Shown: piece after piece, positions 53,785 to 62,574 of the stretch
Layout of the letters: the number at the start of each line of letters is the position of its first letter
Position numbering within the stretch: the first letter of the stretch is position 1
Assembly: GCA_964580055.1 (NCBI GenBank)
Contig: CAZOJI010000006.1
Location: 1 to 64,000 of the forward strand
DNA: 64,000 nucleotides
Direction: 5' to 3'
From: JBDGYW01 sp964580055
Lineage (GTDB): Bacteria > Gemmatimonadota > Gemmatimonadetes > Gemmatimonadales > GWC2-71-9
Notes under the pieces: generated by a model
The model's database searches: none
Told to the model about the DNA's origin: nothing
Seen by the model: the letters and a program-made list of their open reading frames with translations, nothing else
Made by a program: the position numbers and the translations under genes

Positions 53785-55284
53785 CTACCACTCGTCCAGC
53801 AGCGTCTTGCGCTCCATCGGATCGATGGCGTTTATGCGGGGATCCTCGTAGATGGAATCCGACCGCCGGTGCGTTGTGGAGACCTCCTCGAAGATGCAGC
53901 CTCCGCGGCTACGGAAACCGTGCATCACGTCCGCTTCAACCAGCATTTTATCACCGGTTTGCATCGTGCGAGTGGAATCCCCGCAGGTCACCTCCAGATC
54001 ACCCCACAAAACCTGGAATGTCTCCTCCTTGACGGTGTGCGAATGCCGGGGGTGCCGTTGCCCGGGGAACACTACAATCAGCTTCTTGCAGTAGCCTCGG
54101 TTGATCACGCTGATCAGAATCGCGCCGACTTCACGGAATCTATCTATGCCCCCGTGGTGCGACAGCTCGATCTGTACGTCGTCACCCGGCACGATTCGCG
54201 CTTCGTACAACATCCCCTTGGCGTCATGCACGATCTCCCGTATCCTGTTGATTTTGTCTGGAGCACAGAACTCCTCTACAGGCTCATTCTCCGAGTAATC
54301 CTTCGAGGCTATGTACGTCGTGCGATGGCGCCCGAACTCGCCCGACGTGGTCTGTGCTTCGGACAAGATGGGCATCGCGAAGAACACGTCGTCCGCCTGA
54401 ATGGTTGTGCCCTTGGCAATAGCCCTGCGCGCAAATACGCCGCGCTTCAGCGACCGCAGTGAATCGATCTCTGCCTGAGACACGTGGCGTTCATCGTCGG
54501 AGCCGCAGATTTCCCGCGCCACCTTCGCCGCCTGGATCCAGGCAGCCACCTGTTCCGGATTCATCGAATAGGCATTCAGCGATATGGTATCGGTAGGAAC
54601 GCCAACATGGCGCTCGAGGATGCTGGCCCCGCGACTCACGGCAACTTTGACGATATCCAGATCGTCGGGCGCCTCGTGTCCCGAGTAGCCGACAACTACA
54701 CCGGGGTATCGGTTGGCCAAGCGGGCCATGTAGTTCATGCCGACGGCTGAATGAGGCGTCGGGTACTGTGCGATGCAGTGCATGATGGCCAACGGAAGGT
54801 GCCGATGCATGAAGAAGCTGACCAGATTGTCGACCTCGTAGATCCCCACTCCGCCGGTCGACGCAATTACGGGCTTTCCGACTTCGGCGACCGTCGCCAG
54901 CAGCGGCCAGTCCGTACAACTGCAGCTCGCTATCTTGATGATATCCACGCCGTGGGCCACGCACTTGGCCACCGATGCCTCATCGAAGGGCGTTACCACC
55001 GAGACGAGCCCTTCATCGCGGATCGCGGTGACCAGCGTCTGGAATTCCGAATCCTTCAGGCGGGTTCCCATGAACCGGGGGATGTGCTTCACGTCGTCGC
55101 GCGACACGAAATCAGGATGGATGAATGTGTCGAGGTCGCGGTATTGAAGCTTGACCCCTCCCCTCACCTCCTGCTCCCGCGCCACCCGCGCCATTTCACG
55201 AATTATGCGTAATCCGTGCCGCACGTCACCCTGATGGTTGTTTGCCATTTCAAAAACGAAGAGATCATGGAAATCGCTGTTCAC
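53785..55284 (-). CDS. NeuB-type nonulosonate synthase with SAF and cupin domains
   Basis: The 499-residue protein has a NeuB condensation domain (about 1-265) with the FEMANNHQGDVRHG start, KIASCSCTDWPLL, a GHEAPDDLDI-type loop and RGASILERHVGV. A SAF/antifreeze-like segment follows (about 285-345; GVFARRAIAKGTTIQADDV in part). A C-terminal cupin-type domain (about 365-465) has HSHTVKEETFQVLWGDLEV (in part), like sugar-processing isomerases. NeuB enzymes join PEP to a 6-carbon mannosamine derivative to make sialic, legionaminic or pseudaminic acids. The start is GTG 55284, 3 bases after the stop of the NeuA gene; GGAGGAA precedes it, so translation is coupled. Confidence 0.9.
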   Translation of the reverse strand: MNSDFHDLFVFEMANNHQGDVRHGLRIIREMARVAREQEVRGGVKLQYRDLDTFIHPDFVSRDDVKHIPRFMGTRLKDSEFQTLVTAIRDEGLVSVVTPFDEASVAKCVAHGVDIIKIASCSCTDWPLLATVAEVGKPVIASTGGVGIYEVDNLVSFFMHRHLPLAIMHCIAQYPTPHSAVGMNYMARLANRYPGVVVGYSGHEAPDDLDIVKVAVSRGASILERHVGVPTDTISLNAYSMNPEQVAAWIQAAKVAREICGSDDERHVSQAEIDSLRSLKRGVFARRAIAKGTTIQADDVFFAMPILSEAQTTSGEFGRHRTTYIASKDYSENEPVEEFCAPDKINRIREIVHDAKGMLYEARIVPGDDVQIELSHHGGIDRFREVGAILISVINRGYCKKLIVVFPGQRHPRHSHTVKEETFQVLWGDLEVTCGDSTRTMQTGDKMLVEADVMHGFRSRGGCIFEEVSTTHRRSDSIYEDPRINAIDPMERKTLLDEW

Positions 55285-55287
55285 AAT

Positions 55288-56358
55288 TCATTCCTCCGGG
55301 GGATCCTCGTTGTCGACAAAATCTCGCACATTTTCCATTGCAAGCATGCGATCGTCGATATAGTAATCGGCCGCGGGTTTGCCGAGCATCAAGTTGTCGT
55401 ACTTGACGCCCCAATTCGCCATCTGTTCTTTCGTGAAATCCTGCCAATCGATGCCGGTCTTGGAGCCGCGCGCGGTGCAGAGGACGATCTCGTGACCGGC
55501 ATCGTGCAGTGCGTTGACCAGCGCTATCATCTCGCGACGCGGATGGGCGAGCCGGTAGTCGTTGTCCGGCGTGATCGAAGCAATGACACCGTCGATATCG
55601 AAACAGAAGGTGCGCTGTTCGGCTTCGAGGGCGCCCTCGGCAGCTGACTGACGGCGCGCCTGCTTCCACAATTCGACGTCCGCACGCTTCAGCTCCTGTT
55701 CATTGTCTATGTCGAAGCTGGTCTCCTCGAGCAGTCCGTATATGCGGCTGCCGGTCATTGACCCGCGCTCCAGGATCACGCTCGTACGGACTGCGTCTAC
55801 GTTGGCCGTTTGAAGGTATGTCCGCGGCAGTTCCTGACGGGGCGTATTCCAGGGCTCGGCGATGCCGGGTACCTCTTTCAGCGGACTCAACAGACCGTCG
55901 GGATCGCGAAACCACATCTTGAAGGGAGGGTGTACAACCGGCGCCACGGTTCGCACCGAGTCCAACGCCGGCCGCTCCCGCAAGAGCCGAACTGCCCGGT
56001 CTATTAGGCCCGGTTTTCTGACAGGGTGAGTGGGCCGCAGATGTACACAGATTTCGGGAAGTTGTCCCTCGTGGTCATTCAACCACCTCAGCGCGTGCTG
56101 AAAGACTTCGAGATCGGTTGAGTCGTCCGCTGCCAGCTCGATCGGTCGCAGGAAAGGCACTTCCGCGCCGGCTTCTCGCGAAATCCGAGCGTAGTGGGGG
56201 CTATCCGTACTGACGATCACGCGGTCAACCGTCTTGGCGGCCAGAGCGTGCGCGATCGACCAAACCATCAACGGCTTGCCACCCACCTCACGTATGTTCT
56301 TGTCCCGTATCGACTTCGACCCGCTTCGCGCCGGGACCAAAGCTATCACTGCTGACAT
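55288..56358 (-). CDS. NeuA-type cytidylyltransferase fused to a HAD phosphatase domain
   Basis: The 356-residue protein has a CMP-sugar synthase domain (about 1-232; VPARSGSKSIRDKN, STDSPHYARISREAG, LRPTHPVR) and a C-terminal HAD-like phosphatase domain (about 248-350) with all four HAD motifs: FDIDGVI (Asp254 and Asp256), CTARG (Thr295), GKP (Lys327) and YIDDR (Asp335-Asp336). The fused domain resembles the capsule phosphatases EcbF/BcbF. It could remove the phosphate from the nonulosonate-9-phosphate before CMP activation. ATG 56358 is chosen over a TTG three codons upstream. The gene is directly followed by the NeuB gene. Confidence 0.9.
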   Translation of the reverse strand: MSAVIALVPARSGSKSIRDKNIREVGGKPLMVWSIAHALAAKTVDRVIVSTDSPHYARISREAGAEVPFLRPIELAADDSTDLEVFQHALRWLNDHEGQLPEICVHLRPTHPVRKPGLIDRAVRLLRERPALDSVRTVAPVVHPPFKMWFRDPDGLLSPLKEVPGIAEPWNTPRQELPRTYLQTANVDAVRTSVILERGSMTGSRIYGLLEETSFDIDNEQELKRADVELWKQARRQSAAEGALEAEQRTFCFDIDGVIASITPDNDYRLAHPRREMIALVNALHDAGHEIVLCTARGSKTGIDWQDFTKEQMANWGVKYDNLMLGKPAADYYIDDRMLAMENVRDFVDNEDPPEE

Positions 56359-56781
56359 GTATAGAACCAATCTAATGCCGCCGGGTCCACGCGAGACGCA
56401 CGAGTCTAGATCGACCAGGCGGAACTGCTCTGTTTCACGGTGAATTATGGTGCGGGAAACCGAAACCGTCCATGGGCGACCGCAGCACGACTATCAGATC
56501 ACGTGGTACCTTCAGGAGCGGCAACGACACCAGCAACGGTACGATCCGCCAGCAGCGGATTGAACGCTGCTGTTTCCGTGGCGTCGGGCTGCTCAGTTCG
56601 GCCGGCTTGCTGGCATCAGCTCGAATCCAAAATTGCCGAGCGACCAGGCCTTCGGCATCGAAGTCGGCGCTTCGAGAACGTGGGTCTTTCCTGATGCCGA
56701 GTTCTCGCTCCTCGAAATGAAGATCCAAGTCCGGCCCGCCGATACTCAGTTGAGTGATCTGTTGACTCAACGAGGGAACCG
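56359..56781. other. Intergenic region upstream of neuA
   Basis: About 420 bases between divergent genes, neuA on the minus strand and a secreted-protein gene on the plus strand. Both promoters must lie here. An open minus-strand frame (56435-56851) is not convincingly coding. No RNA gene or remnant was recognised. Confidence 0.4.
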
Positions 56782-57372
56782 ATGCACCCATTGGCAGCAG
56801 CCGCCAACCGCGACACTTGGAGCCGTAGAGCCAGCAACAACGCCGCGGCACTCGCGATGTGCACTATTGTCACTCTGCCGATGGCACCGGATATCGCGAC
56901 GGCGCAGACGGAGATCCGTCGGTACGAGGCCGGCGTCGCGCCGCTGCTACAAGACAGTGAACGCGGCGGGCCGGTCAGCGTGACCGTCTTGGCACTGCTC
57001 CAGGACGGCATTCCGTGGGTGGTGATCGAAGCACAGTCTGGTGCAAACGCGTCGGTTTCGTTGTCGGTGCCGGTCAGCGATGTCAGGGATTTCCTGGAGG
57101 CAGATCCAGGGGCGTTCCTCTCGAAAACCGTCAGTGTTCCCATGGATGAAGATCGCACCGAGGTGTTCGTTCCCGCCTTTGCTTGGGTGTGGGGTGACTA
57201 TTTCGGGTTGGTGCGCAAGGACTGGTGGGATGTCACGAAGTATGCATTCATGTTTCGGGCAGGTGAGGGTGACACGATAGTAGCAGAATGTGATGTCGCC
57301 ACTGCGTCGAGTCTGATCACGCTGTTGTCCAGTGCGGAGCAGAGAATCGTCACCTGGGAAACAGGCGGTTGA
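56782..57372 (+). CDS. Secreted protein, unknown function
   Basis: The 196-residue protein has an N-terminal hydrophobic stretch (about 22-40; LAMCTIVTLPMAPDIATAQ) that may be a signal peptide. The rest is mixed alpha/beta without a motif I know (IPWVVIEAQSGANASVSLSV in parts; WVWGDYFGLVRKDWWDVT). GAGGG precedes ATG 56782 at 5 bases. It lies divergently from the glycan genes. Confidence 0.55.
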   Translation: MHPLAAAANRDTWSRRASNNAAALAMCTIVTLPMAPDIATAQTEIRRYEAGVAPLLQDSERGGPVSVTVLALLQDGIPWVVIEAQSGANASVSLSVPVSDVRDFLEADPGAFLSKTVSVPMDEDRTEVFVPAFAWVWGDYFGLVRKDWWDVTKYAFMFRAGEGDTIVAECDVATASSLITLLSSAEQRIVTWETGG

Positions 57373-57390
57373 GCGCCAACGCACTGCAGA

Positions 57391-57615
57391 CTAGGCGTCG
57401 GTGTCTTTAGATATGCTGTGCACCTCGATGAGGTTCCCCTCAGGGTCTTTCAGGTACGCGAAATCGATACCTGTGGCGTCATCGAGTGGTCTTCCCGCGA
57501 GGTCGCACTCTGGCGGTACTCTGGAACACGCGAAAACCGTTTCGTAGAAGGAAGCGAGATTCTTCCAATCCCTGGCAACGAGATTGGTGTCGACGTAGCG
57601 CGAGTCGATTGTCAT
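57391..57615 (-). pseudogene. Internally deleted VOC-family gene
   Basis: The 74-residue frame starts like a VOC protein (YVDTNLVARDWKNLASFYETVF, parts NLVARDW and LASFYETVF) and ends like one (DFAYLKDPEGNLIEVHS), but it jumps from about residue 48 to the last strand, so about 60 residues of the middle are missing and only one metal site could form. The typical VOC domain is about 120-130 residues. No frame shift is seen within the remaining part. Confidence 0.75.
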
Positions 57616-57807
57616 AACACCCCGCTTGCATGGGCAACTTGGTCACGTTGAGCCGCCCGCACGCAACCCTAAGCATCCGGAGTCGACGATCTCCGTCGTT
57701 CCAAAAACATAGCGCCGGCTGCGTCCGGATGGCCGTCGGCTTGCTGCGGCATGGTCAATCCCGTGCACGGGGTACAGGAGATCGTGCAACATGGTTAGCT
57801 ATTAATC

Positions 57808-58098
57808 ATGTCGAGAGCTTTCGTGAACGAAGATGCGGAGGGTCCGGAACCGACCTACTCTCTGCCGCCGAGCGACGACCCCGGTTACGAAGCTGCCACC
57901 GCCTGGGCGTTGATCGAAGGTTGGAACCGCGGCGACCCGCACAGCGCCGAGCGTGCTACCGGATACCGTTGGGGTGAGCCGCGGCTCAAGCGACACGTCG
58001 AGCAGATACTGGCAAAGGCATTGAAAGAGGGAAACGATCGCTTGGAGTCGATAGCGAGACGATTTCTCCGCAAGGTGTCAGATTCCGATGACTACTGA
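57808..58098 (+). CDS. Small acidic/basic mixed protein, unknown function
   Basis: The 96-residue protein has a helical C-terminal part (RLKRHVEQILAKALKEGNDRLESIARRFLRK, in parts) and a proline/acid-rich N-terminal part. ATG 57808 has no obvious ribosome-binding site. Its stop region overlaps the start of the next gene by 11 bases (58088-58098), so translation is coupled to the LOG-like gene, which supports it as real. It is probably a partner or regulator of that protein. Confidence 0.6.
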   Translation: MSRAFVNEDAEGPEPTYSLPPSDDPGYEAATAWALIEGWNRGDPHSAERATGYRWGEPRLKRHVEQILAKALKEGNDRLESIARRFLRKVSDSDDY

Positions 58099-58642
58099 AC
58101 CGGCCAGGGAATCTCCCAACAGGCTTCCCATTGTCGGCGTCATGGGATCCGGCACAGATGCCCACAGAGACCGCGCCTCGGATCTCGGGCTCTGGCTGGG
58201 ATCCCAAGGCGTTCATCTCCTCACGGGCGGGGGACCGGGCGTAATGGAGGCGGTGAGCAAGGCCTTCTGCTCGGTAAGAGCGCGTGCGGGGAAATCCATA
58301 GGTGTCCTTCCTGGCCAGGTCAACGACGGCATGTACCATCCGATACCGGGATATCCCAACCCGTGGGTAGAACTTCCGGTCAGAACCCATCTACCGCTCA
58401 GCAGTTTCCATGGCACTCAATTAGAATCCAGGAACCATATCAACATCTTGACGCCCGACGTGATTGTGGCGCTTCCGGGGAGCCATGGCACAGCGTCAGA
58501 AGTCCAACTCGCTGTGCAGTACGGGAAACCGCTGGTGGCATACGTCTCAGCGAGCACGGAGATTCCCGGCCTTCCCGACGGCATATACGTGGAGTCGGAC
58601 TTCGAGAAGGTGAAGAGTTTCGTGCGGTCGCATATTGGGTAG
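58088..58642 (+). CDS. LOG-like Rossmann-fold protein (TIGR00725/lysine-decarboxylase-like)
   Basis: The 184-residue protein has a Rossmann nucleotide-binding start GVMGSGT, TGGGPGVMEAVSKAF, the Arg in ESRNHIN and a LPGSHGTASEV catalytic-type loop. In active LOG enzymes the loop reads P-G-G-x-G-T-x-x-E; here Gly is Ser but the Glu is kept. LOG proteins hydrolyse nucleoside 5'-monophosphates to release cytokinin-like bases, while TIGR00725 members may carry molybdenum cofactor. The function here is open. It is translationally coupled to the small gene upstream. Confidence 0.85.
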   Translation: MTTEPARESPNRLPIVGVMGSGTDAHRDRASDLGLWLGSQGVHLLTGGGPGVMEAVSKAFCSVRARAGKSIGVLPGQVNDGMYHPIPGYPNPWVELPVRTHLPLSSFHGTQLESRNHINILTPDVIVALPGSHGTASEVQLAVQYGKPLVAYVSASTEIPGLPDGIYVESDFEKVKSFVRSHIG

Positions 58643-58655
58643 GCGTGCGCGTTCT

Positions 58656-59744
58656 TCAGATCGTACGCAGCAGTTCCGCCACCAGATCACCCGAGTAGAT
58701 GGCGTTCGGCAGGATCTCACATTCGGCCCAGCAGCCTGGGCAGTTGACTACCCAACGGCGCTGGCGCAAACGCGCTTCCCCGGACCAGAGTTCCGGGAAG
58801 TTGGAATTGCGCAGGCTCCCAACCGTCTTGGAGTTGAACTGACACGTGGGGACCTGACCGTCGGGAAGCAAGCGGATATGGGAACTCAGAGCCACGCACT
58901 TGGGGTTCGGACGGCTGAGGTCCTCGAGGAGGCGGTTCCTGATGCCCTTTAGATAGTATCGTTTCGCACTGCGCTCGGGGACTCCCAAGATGCCGACGTC
59001 ACGCTCTATCTCGTCGAAAAGTGTCTCGAGTTGATCCCGGCTGAACAGTCCGAACGTCGTAAACGTGCCGACCCCCGAGCGCTCCACTTTGGGTTCGGAT
59101 TGCGCGCTGTATGTTGCACTGGCATCGTAGGCGAGAACTACCTGGTTGTGCACGCCCAACGGCCGTAGGATCTCCCTCAACTCGACGTAGTGCTCACCCC
59201 CCTCTGCATCGACCACCGTCTGATTGACCGCCAGATCGAGGTTCAATTCGTCGCGCCTCGGCGCCAGAGCCGCCAGCGTCTCCATGACGCGCCGCCACGC
59301 GAAACCGCGTCCTCTCACCGCATTGTGTTTCTCGCCGACTCCGTCGATGGACACCAGTACCCTGAGGGGTACCGTCTTGTCCCGTTGTTCGCAGAACCGG
59401 ACAATCCTATCTGTGAGAAAACCATTGGTTGTGACGTGCAGGAACAAGGGACGCAATTTGTCTTGAGCCAGGTGCGCGATCTCAAGCAGATCCTTTCGCA
59501 CGAACGGCTCGCCTCCTGTCAGTCGAACTGCATCCATGTCGGGCAACTCTTCGAAGATGCGGCTGATCTCGGAGAGATCGAGATCGTCTCGTGACGTCTT
59601 CCGCCAGGAGTCGCACATAATGCATCGCGCGTTGCAGGTGAACGTGACGATGTAGGTGAGAAAGCGCGGTAGATGGGAGCCACCGTTCCGATTGTGCCAC
59701 ACGGCACTCATGAGCGACGGGAGACGTAGCAAAGTCGATAGCAT
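58656..59744 (-). CDS. Radical SAM/SPASM-type protein
   Basis: The 362-residue protein has the radical SAM motif CNARCIMC (Cys37, Cys41, Cys44), the following DSWRK context, LTGGEPFVRKD, and a C-terminal Cys-rich end (CVALSSHI, TCQFNSK, CPGCWAEC) that fits a SPASM/twitch auxiliary Fe-S site. Such enzymes modify peptides or sugars. Its stop is near 58656 and its start overlaps the end of the glycosyltransferase gene, so the two are translationally coupled, suggesting a shared substrate. The start is ATG 59744; a TTG at 59756 also lies in frame. Confidence 0.9.
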   Translation of the reverse strand: MLSTLLRLPSLMSAVWHNRNGGSHLPRFLTYIVTFTCNARCIMCDSWRKTSRDDLDLSEISRIFEELPDMDAVRLTGGEPFVRKDLLEIAHLAQDKLRPLFLHVTTNGFLTDRIVRFCEQRDKTVPLRVLVSIDGVGEKHNAVRGRGFAWRRVMETLAALAPRRDELNLDLAVNQTVVDAEGGEHYVELREILRPLGVHNQVVLAYDASATYSAQSEPKVERSGVGTFTTFGLFSRDQLETLFDEIERDVGILGVPERSAKRYYLKGIRNRLLEDLSRPNPKCVALSSHIRLLPDGQVPTCQFNSKTVGSLRNSNFPELWSGEARLRQRRWVVNCPGCWAECEILPNAIYSGDLVAELLRTI

Positions 59745-59752
59745 GGATCCTT

Positions 59753-60841
59753 TCAAGCCGCCAGTGCGCCCTCGGACGGAACCCTGTCCAGATAGCTATT
59801 CAGGATCGACAAGACGACTGGATTGCCATACAGACGTTTCCGGTCGATACGCGAACGATACTCCTCGATCCGACTGAGAAACTCGATTACGTCCTCGGAT
59901 TCGAGTAACTCGGCGGCGGCAATCGCGCCCGCACCGGATTGCTCGAGCAGGTAACCATTCAGGTGTTGCTCGAAGTTGCCCGGTTCGGGAAGAGCCAGGA
60001 CAGGCTTGCCCAGGAACAACGACTCACCAACCAACTGGTTTCCCGCGGTAGTCACCAGAGCCTCACCGGTGGCGAGATCTTCGACGAATCCATGGGGATC
60101 AACCTGCTTGAAACGCAGGGTGCCTCGGTCGGGCTGCCTGCCCAGACCGTAGATCCTCACTTGGCGGCCACAGCCGGATAAGGCGTTCAGTACCGCGTCG
60201 TCGGTGAGCCTCCGTATGTAGGCGGTGATATGCGGCCCATGCTCCGGTTCCGCGTTGACGATCTCGTCGCGTAGCAGCACCCCCACCTGCACCGCGTCCA
60301 CGCCTCTCCTCAGGGGTGGGAACGCGAAACCGGAAACGATCGTCTCGACCTGCCCTGAGTAGTGCATATCCACGAATGGCGCCATCAGCGCCACACGCAT
60401 TCTGAGTGCTGCCGGTAAGCCGCTGAAATCGCACACGGTGATGAAGTGCTGGTGGTCGAGGCTCACAAACGGAACGTCCGCACGTTTGGCTCCCCAGGCC
60501 ACCAGTGGTTCGAAGTCAGTGATGACGAGATCGATCTCGTCCGCCTCGATTGACCGTGCCATATCCGCTACGTTGCCCAAGAAGTCCCACATGTAGGGAG
60601 CAATGCCCAGGAAAGTGGCCGCATAGTTGAGCTTGCGGTCCGCGTCATAGCGAAACCGAAGTCCGGGAATCCGCCGAAAATCTACGCTAGACTCACGATA
60701 GATGGGCTCGAGCATGTCATACGCCTGGCCGTGCGTGCGTACCAAGACCCGGTGTCGCTTGCGCAACGATTCGATAATCGTGTGGGCACGCATAGCGTGT
60801 CCACGGCCCTCACCCGCTAGTCCAAAGAGCACTTTGCTCAT
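59753..60841 (-). CDS. Glycosyltransferase, MJ1255/MurG-like family
   Basis: The 362-residue protein has the glycine-rich N-terminal GLAGEGRGHAMR typical of GT-B MurG/MJ1255-like transferases, and a C-terminal nucleotide-sugar-binding part with TTAGNQLVGESLFLGKP (in part), LALPEPGNFEQHLNGYLLEQSGAG (parts) as the Glu-rich loop. It should move an activated sugar (perhaps CMP-nonulosonate or UDP-sugar) to an acceptor. AGGAG precedes ATG 60841. The downstream radical SAM gene overlaps. Confidence 0.87.
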   Translation of the reverse strand: MSKVLFGLAGEGRGHAMRAHTIIESLRKRHRVLVRTHGQAYDMLEPIYRESSVDFRRIPGLRFRYDADRKLNYAATFLGIAPYMWDFLGNVADMARSIEADEIDLVITDFEPLVAWGAKRADVPFVSLDHQHFITVCDFSGLPAALRMRVALMAPFVDMHYSGQVETIVSGFAFPPLRRGVDAVQVGVLLRDEIVNAEPEHGPHITAYIRRLTDDAVLNALSGCGRQVRIYGLGRQPDRGTLRFKQVDPHGFVEDLATGEALVTTAGNQLVGESLFLGKPVLALPEPGNFEQHLNGYLLEQSGAGAIAAAELLESEDVIEFLSRIEEYRSRIDRKRLYGNPVVLSILNSYLDRVPSEGALAA

Positions 60842-61031
60842 GGATAGTACTCCTGGTGGATTCCAGCATCTTCTGGGGTGCCGCCCAGAAGGTCATATTG
60901 CGCCCCTCTTGTCTTGGCACCGTTGCAGCAAGGTAACGCAGCGGTAACGGGGTTTCTGTCACTCAAGGCAATCACGCCCCGAGTCGATACTCGCACTTAG
61001 AGCCAATACCATCTCCCAGTACGAGGAAACG

Positions 61032-61742
61032 ATGAGCGACCGGTACCTCGCTTTACCCTGCCACCCCCTCCTGAACACCCTTCTTCTCTTCTTGTTTGCG
61101 GCTTGCGACGCACCTCTGGACCCGGAGGCAACCCTGCTCCGGGAGCGGCTTGAAGAAGCCGCCTTCTGCCTGGGCTTTGCCAAAACCGGAGGCGAGTCCG
61201 TGTGCGGCAGCCAGCGCCGATCTGCCACCGAAGAACTGCCATATTCGCTACTCGGCCCACAGGAACTCAGTATCGGGATCCATTCGACCGAGGCTTCGAG
61301 AACTGGTGAGTATGGCCCGGGCCTGGTGCGCGTAAGCGCCACTGTTCGCTTGAGCAACAAGCTGGTTGAACGCAAGCTGGTCGCTCCCACTCGACCAAGC
61401 ATTGCGCGCGAGCCGGGGCGTGTGCTCCTGATACCGGTGAGCGTCACGGTAGACAGCACTCCCGGCAACGTGACTTCGGACCAGTCAGTGGTGACCGTGG
61501 AAATGCCGAACCACGGTACCGTGAAATTGGCTGACGGTTGGAGCGGCCCACTGGAGATATTCTCATCACAGCACGGCTGTGACTCTGAACGGCCGGATTG
61601 CTACCACTATCGCTCGGTTCCGAGTGTCAGCCCCGGTGAAGAAATCTCGGTTCCGCTGACGTTTGACGTCGACCCGACGGTACACCGCTTCCGCGTCGCA
61701 CTGGTCGTCCTGGCCGACACGTCAGCTGCCGAGGCGCGATAA
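61032..61742 (+). CDS. Lipoprotein, unknown function
   Basis: The 236-residue precursor has a lipobox LFAAC (Cys25). The mature part is rich in beta-strands (LVRVSATVRLSNKLV, VLLIPVSVTVDST, HRFRVALVVLADTS) and has two Cys-rich spots (AFCLGFAKTGGESVCGS, HGCDSERPDC) that may form disulfides, suggesting one or two Ig-like domains. Not otherwise recognised. GAGGAAACG precedes ATG 61032. Confidence 0.65.
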   Translation: MSDRYLALPCHPLLNTLLLFLFAACDAPLDPEATLLRERLEEAAFCLGFAKTGGESVCGSQRRSATEELPYSLLGPQELSIGIHSTEASRTGEYGPGLVRVSATVRLSNKLVERKLVAPTRPSIAREPGRVLLIPVSVTVDSTPGNVTSDQSVVTVEMPNHGTVKLADGWSGPLEIFSSQHGCDSERPDCYHYRSVPSVSPGEEISVPLTFDVDPTVHRFRVALVVLADTSAAEAR

Positions 61743-61960
61743 ACGGTAGAGTGGGTTTTTGAGCGTACCGATTCCGTGGTCCCCGAACTGAGCATGCGGT
61801 TTCTTCGTTTTCGCCCCTGCGCACTCGAGAGTCTTGGACAGCGTGCCCTGAAACTCCCGGAGTAGTCTGACCTGGGAAGTCGAATGAGGAAGGTGGATGG
61901 TCTGGCACTACGGCGCAGGGAACGGAACCGAGGTCCCGCTCCCTGCATGAGACACCATCA

Positions 61961-62296
61961 CTAATTCGCCACGGCAACCGGGGCAGCGGAACCGATCTTC
62001 GTGTTCCAGTCGTCACCGTCAAACCTGCGAACGTGCGGGCGCAACGCGTCGAAACGAAGCTCGTTGACTCGAGTCACGAAACGGTCCACACTACCGAAAT
62101 CGGTGTTTTCCCCACCCAGGTTGAGAAGCTCGGACTCGCCGTCGTTGTTGTGCAGCAGCGTCAAGGTGAAGTTCACCTTGCCCTTTGCGGCACGCGCTCT
62201 GTGAAGATCCAAATCGTCCGAAGTCGGCTGCTCGGGATCGTCCACACAGGCAACTGCGAAGAGCATCGTAGAGAAAACGAGGAACAGTCTTCTCAT
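61961..62296 (-). pseudogene. N-terminal remnant of a 5'-nucleotidase/UshA-like lipoprotein
   Basis: The 111-residue product has a lipobox VAC (Cys17) and then the start of a metallophosphatase, FTLTLLHNNDGESELLNLGG (parts TLLHNNDGES), FGSVDRFVTRVNELRF. Normal UshA-like proteins are about 550 residues with NHEFD and GDxx motifs that are missing here; the rest after about residue 80 is unrelated. It looks like a truncated relic, although a short functional lipoprotein cannot be excluded. ATG 62296 follows AGGAGG at 9 bases. Confidence 0.6.
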
Positions 62297-62574
62297 GAGG
62301 GAATTCCTCCTGCCGATTGTTGGCATCCACGCAAGGAATGCCGTTGGTGGGTGGCTCCGGGGTCACAGTCCCGGGGCGGCTGCCTAATCATCAGCAGGAA
62401 GTTCCCTGACAATGACAAAGCTATGTCTACGCAACGGTAACGGACGTGTGACGTTTCCCAACGGCAGTGGTATAGGTACAGCGTCACCCGTTATCCTACT
62501 TGTTCTCCTGCCGGTCAGTTGGCACATGGTCGTGGTGCTCCGGCGGAGCGAGCAACTCTCGCGAAAGGTGAATC

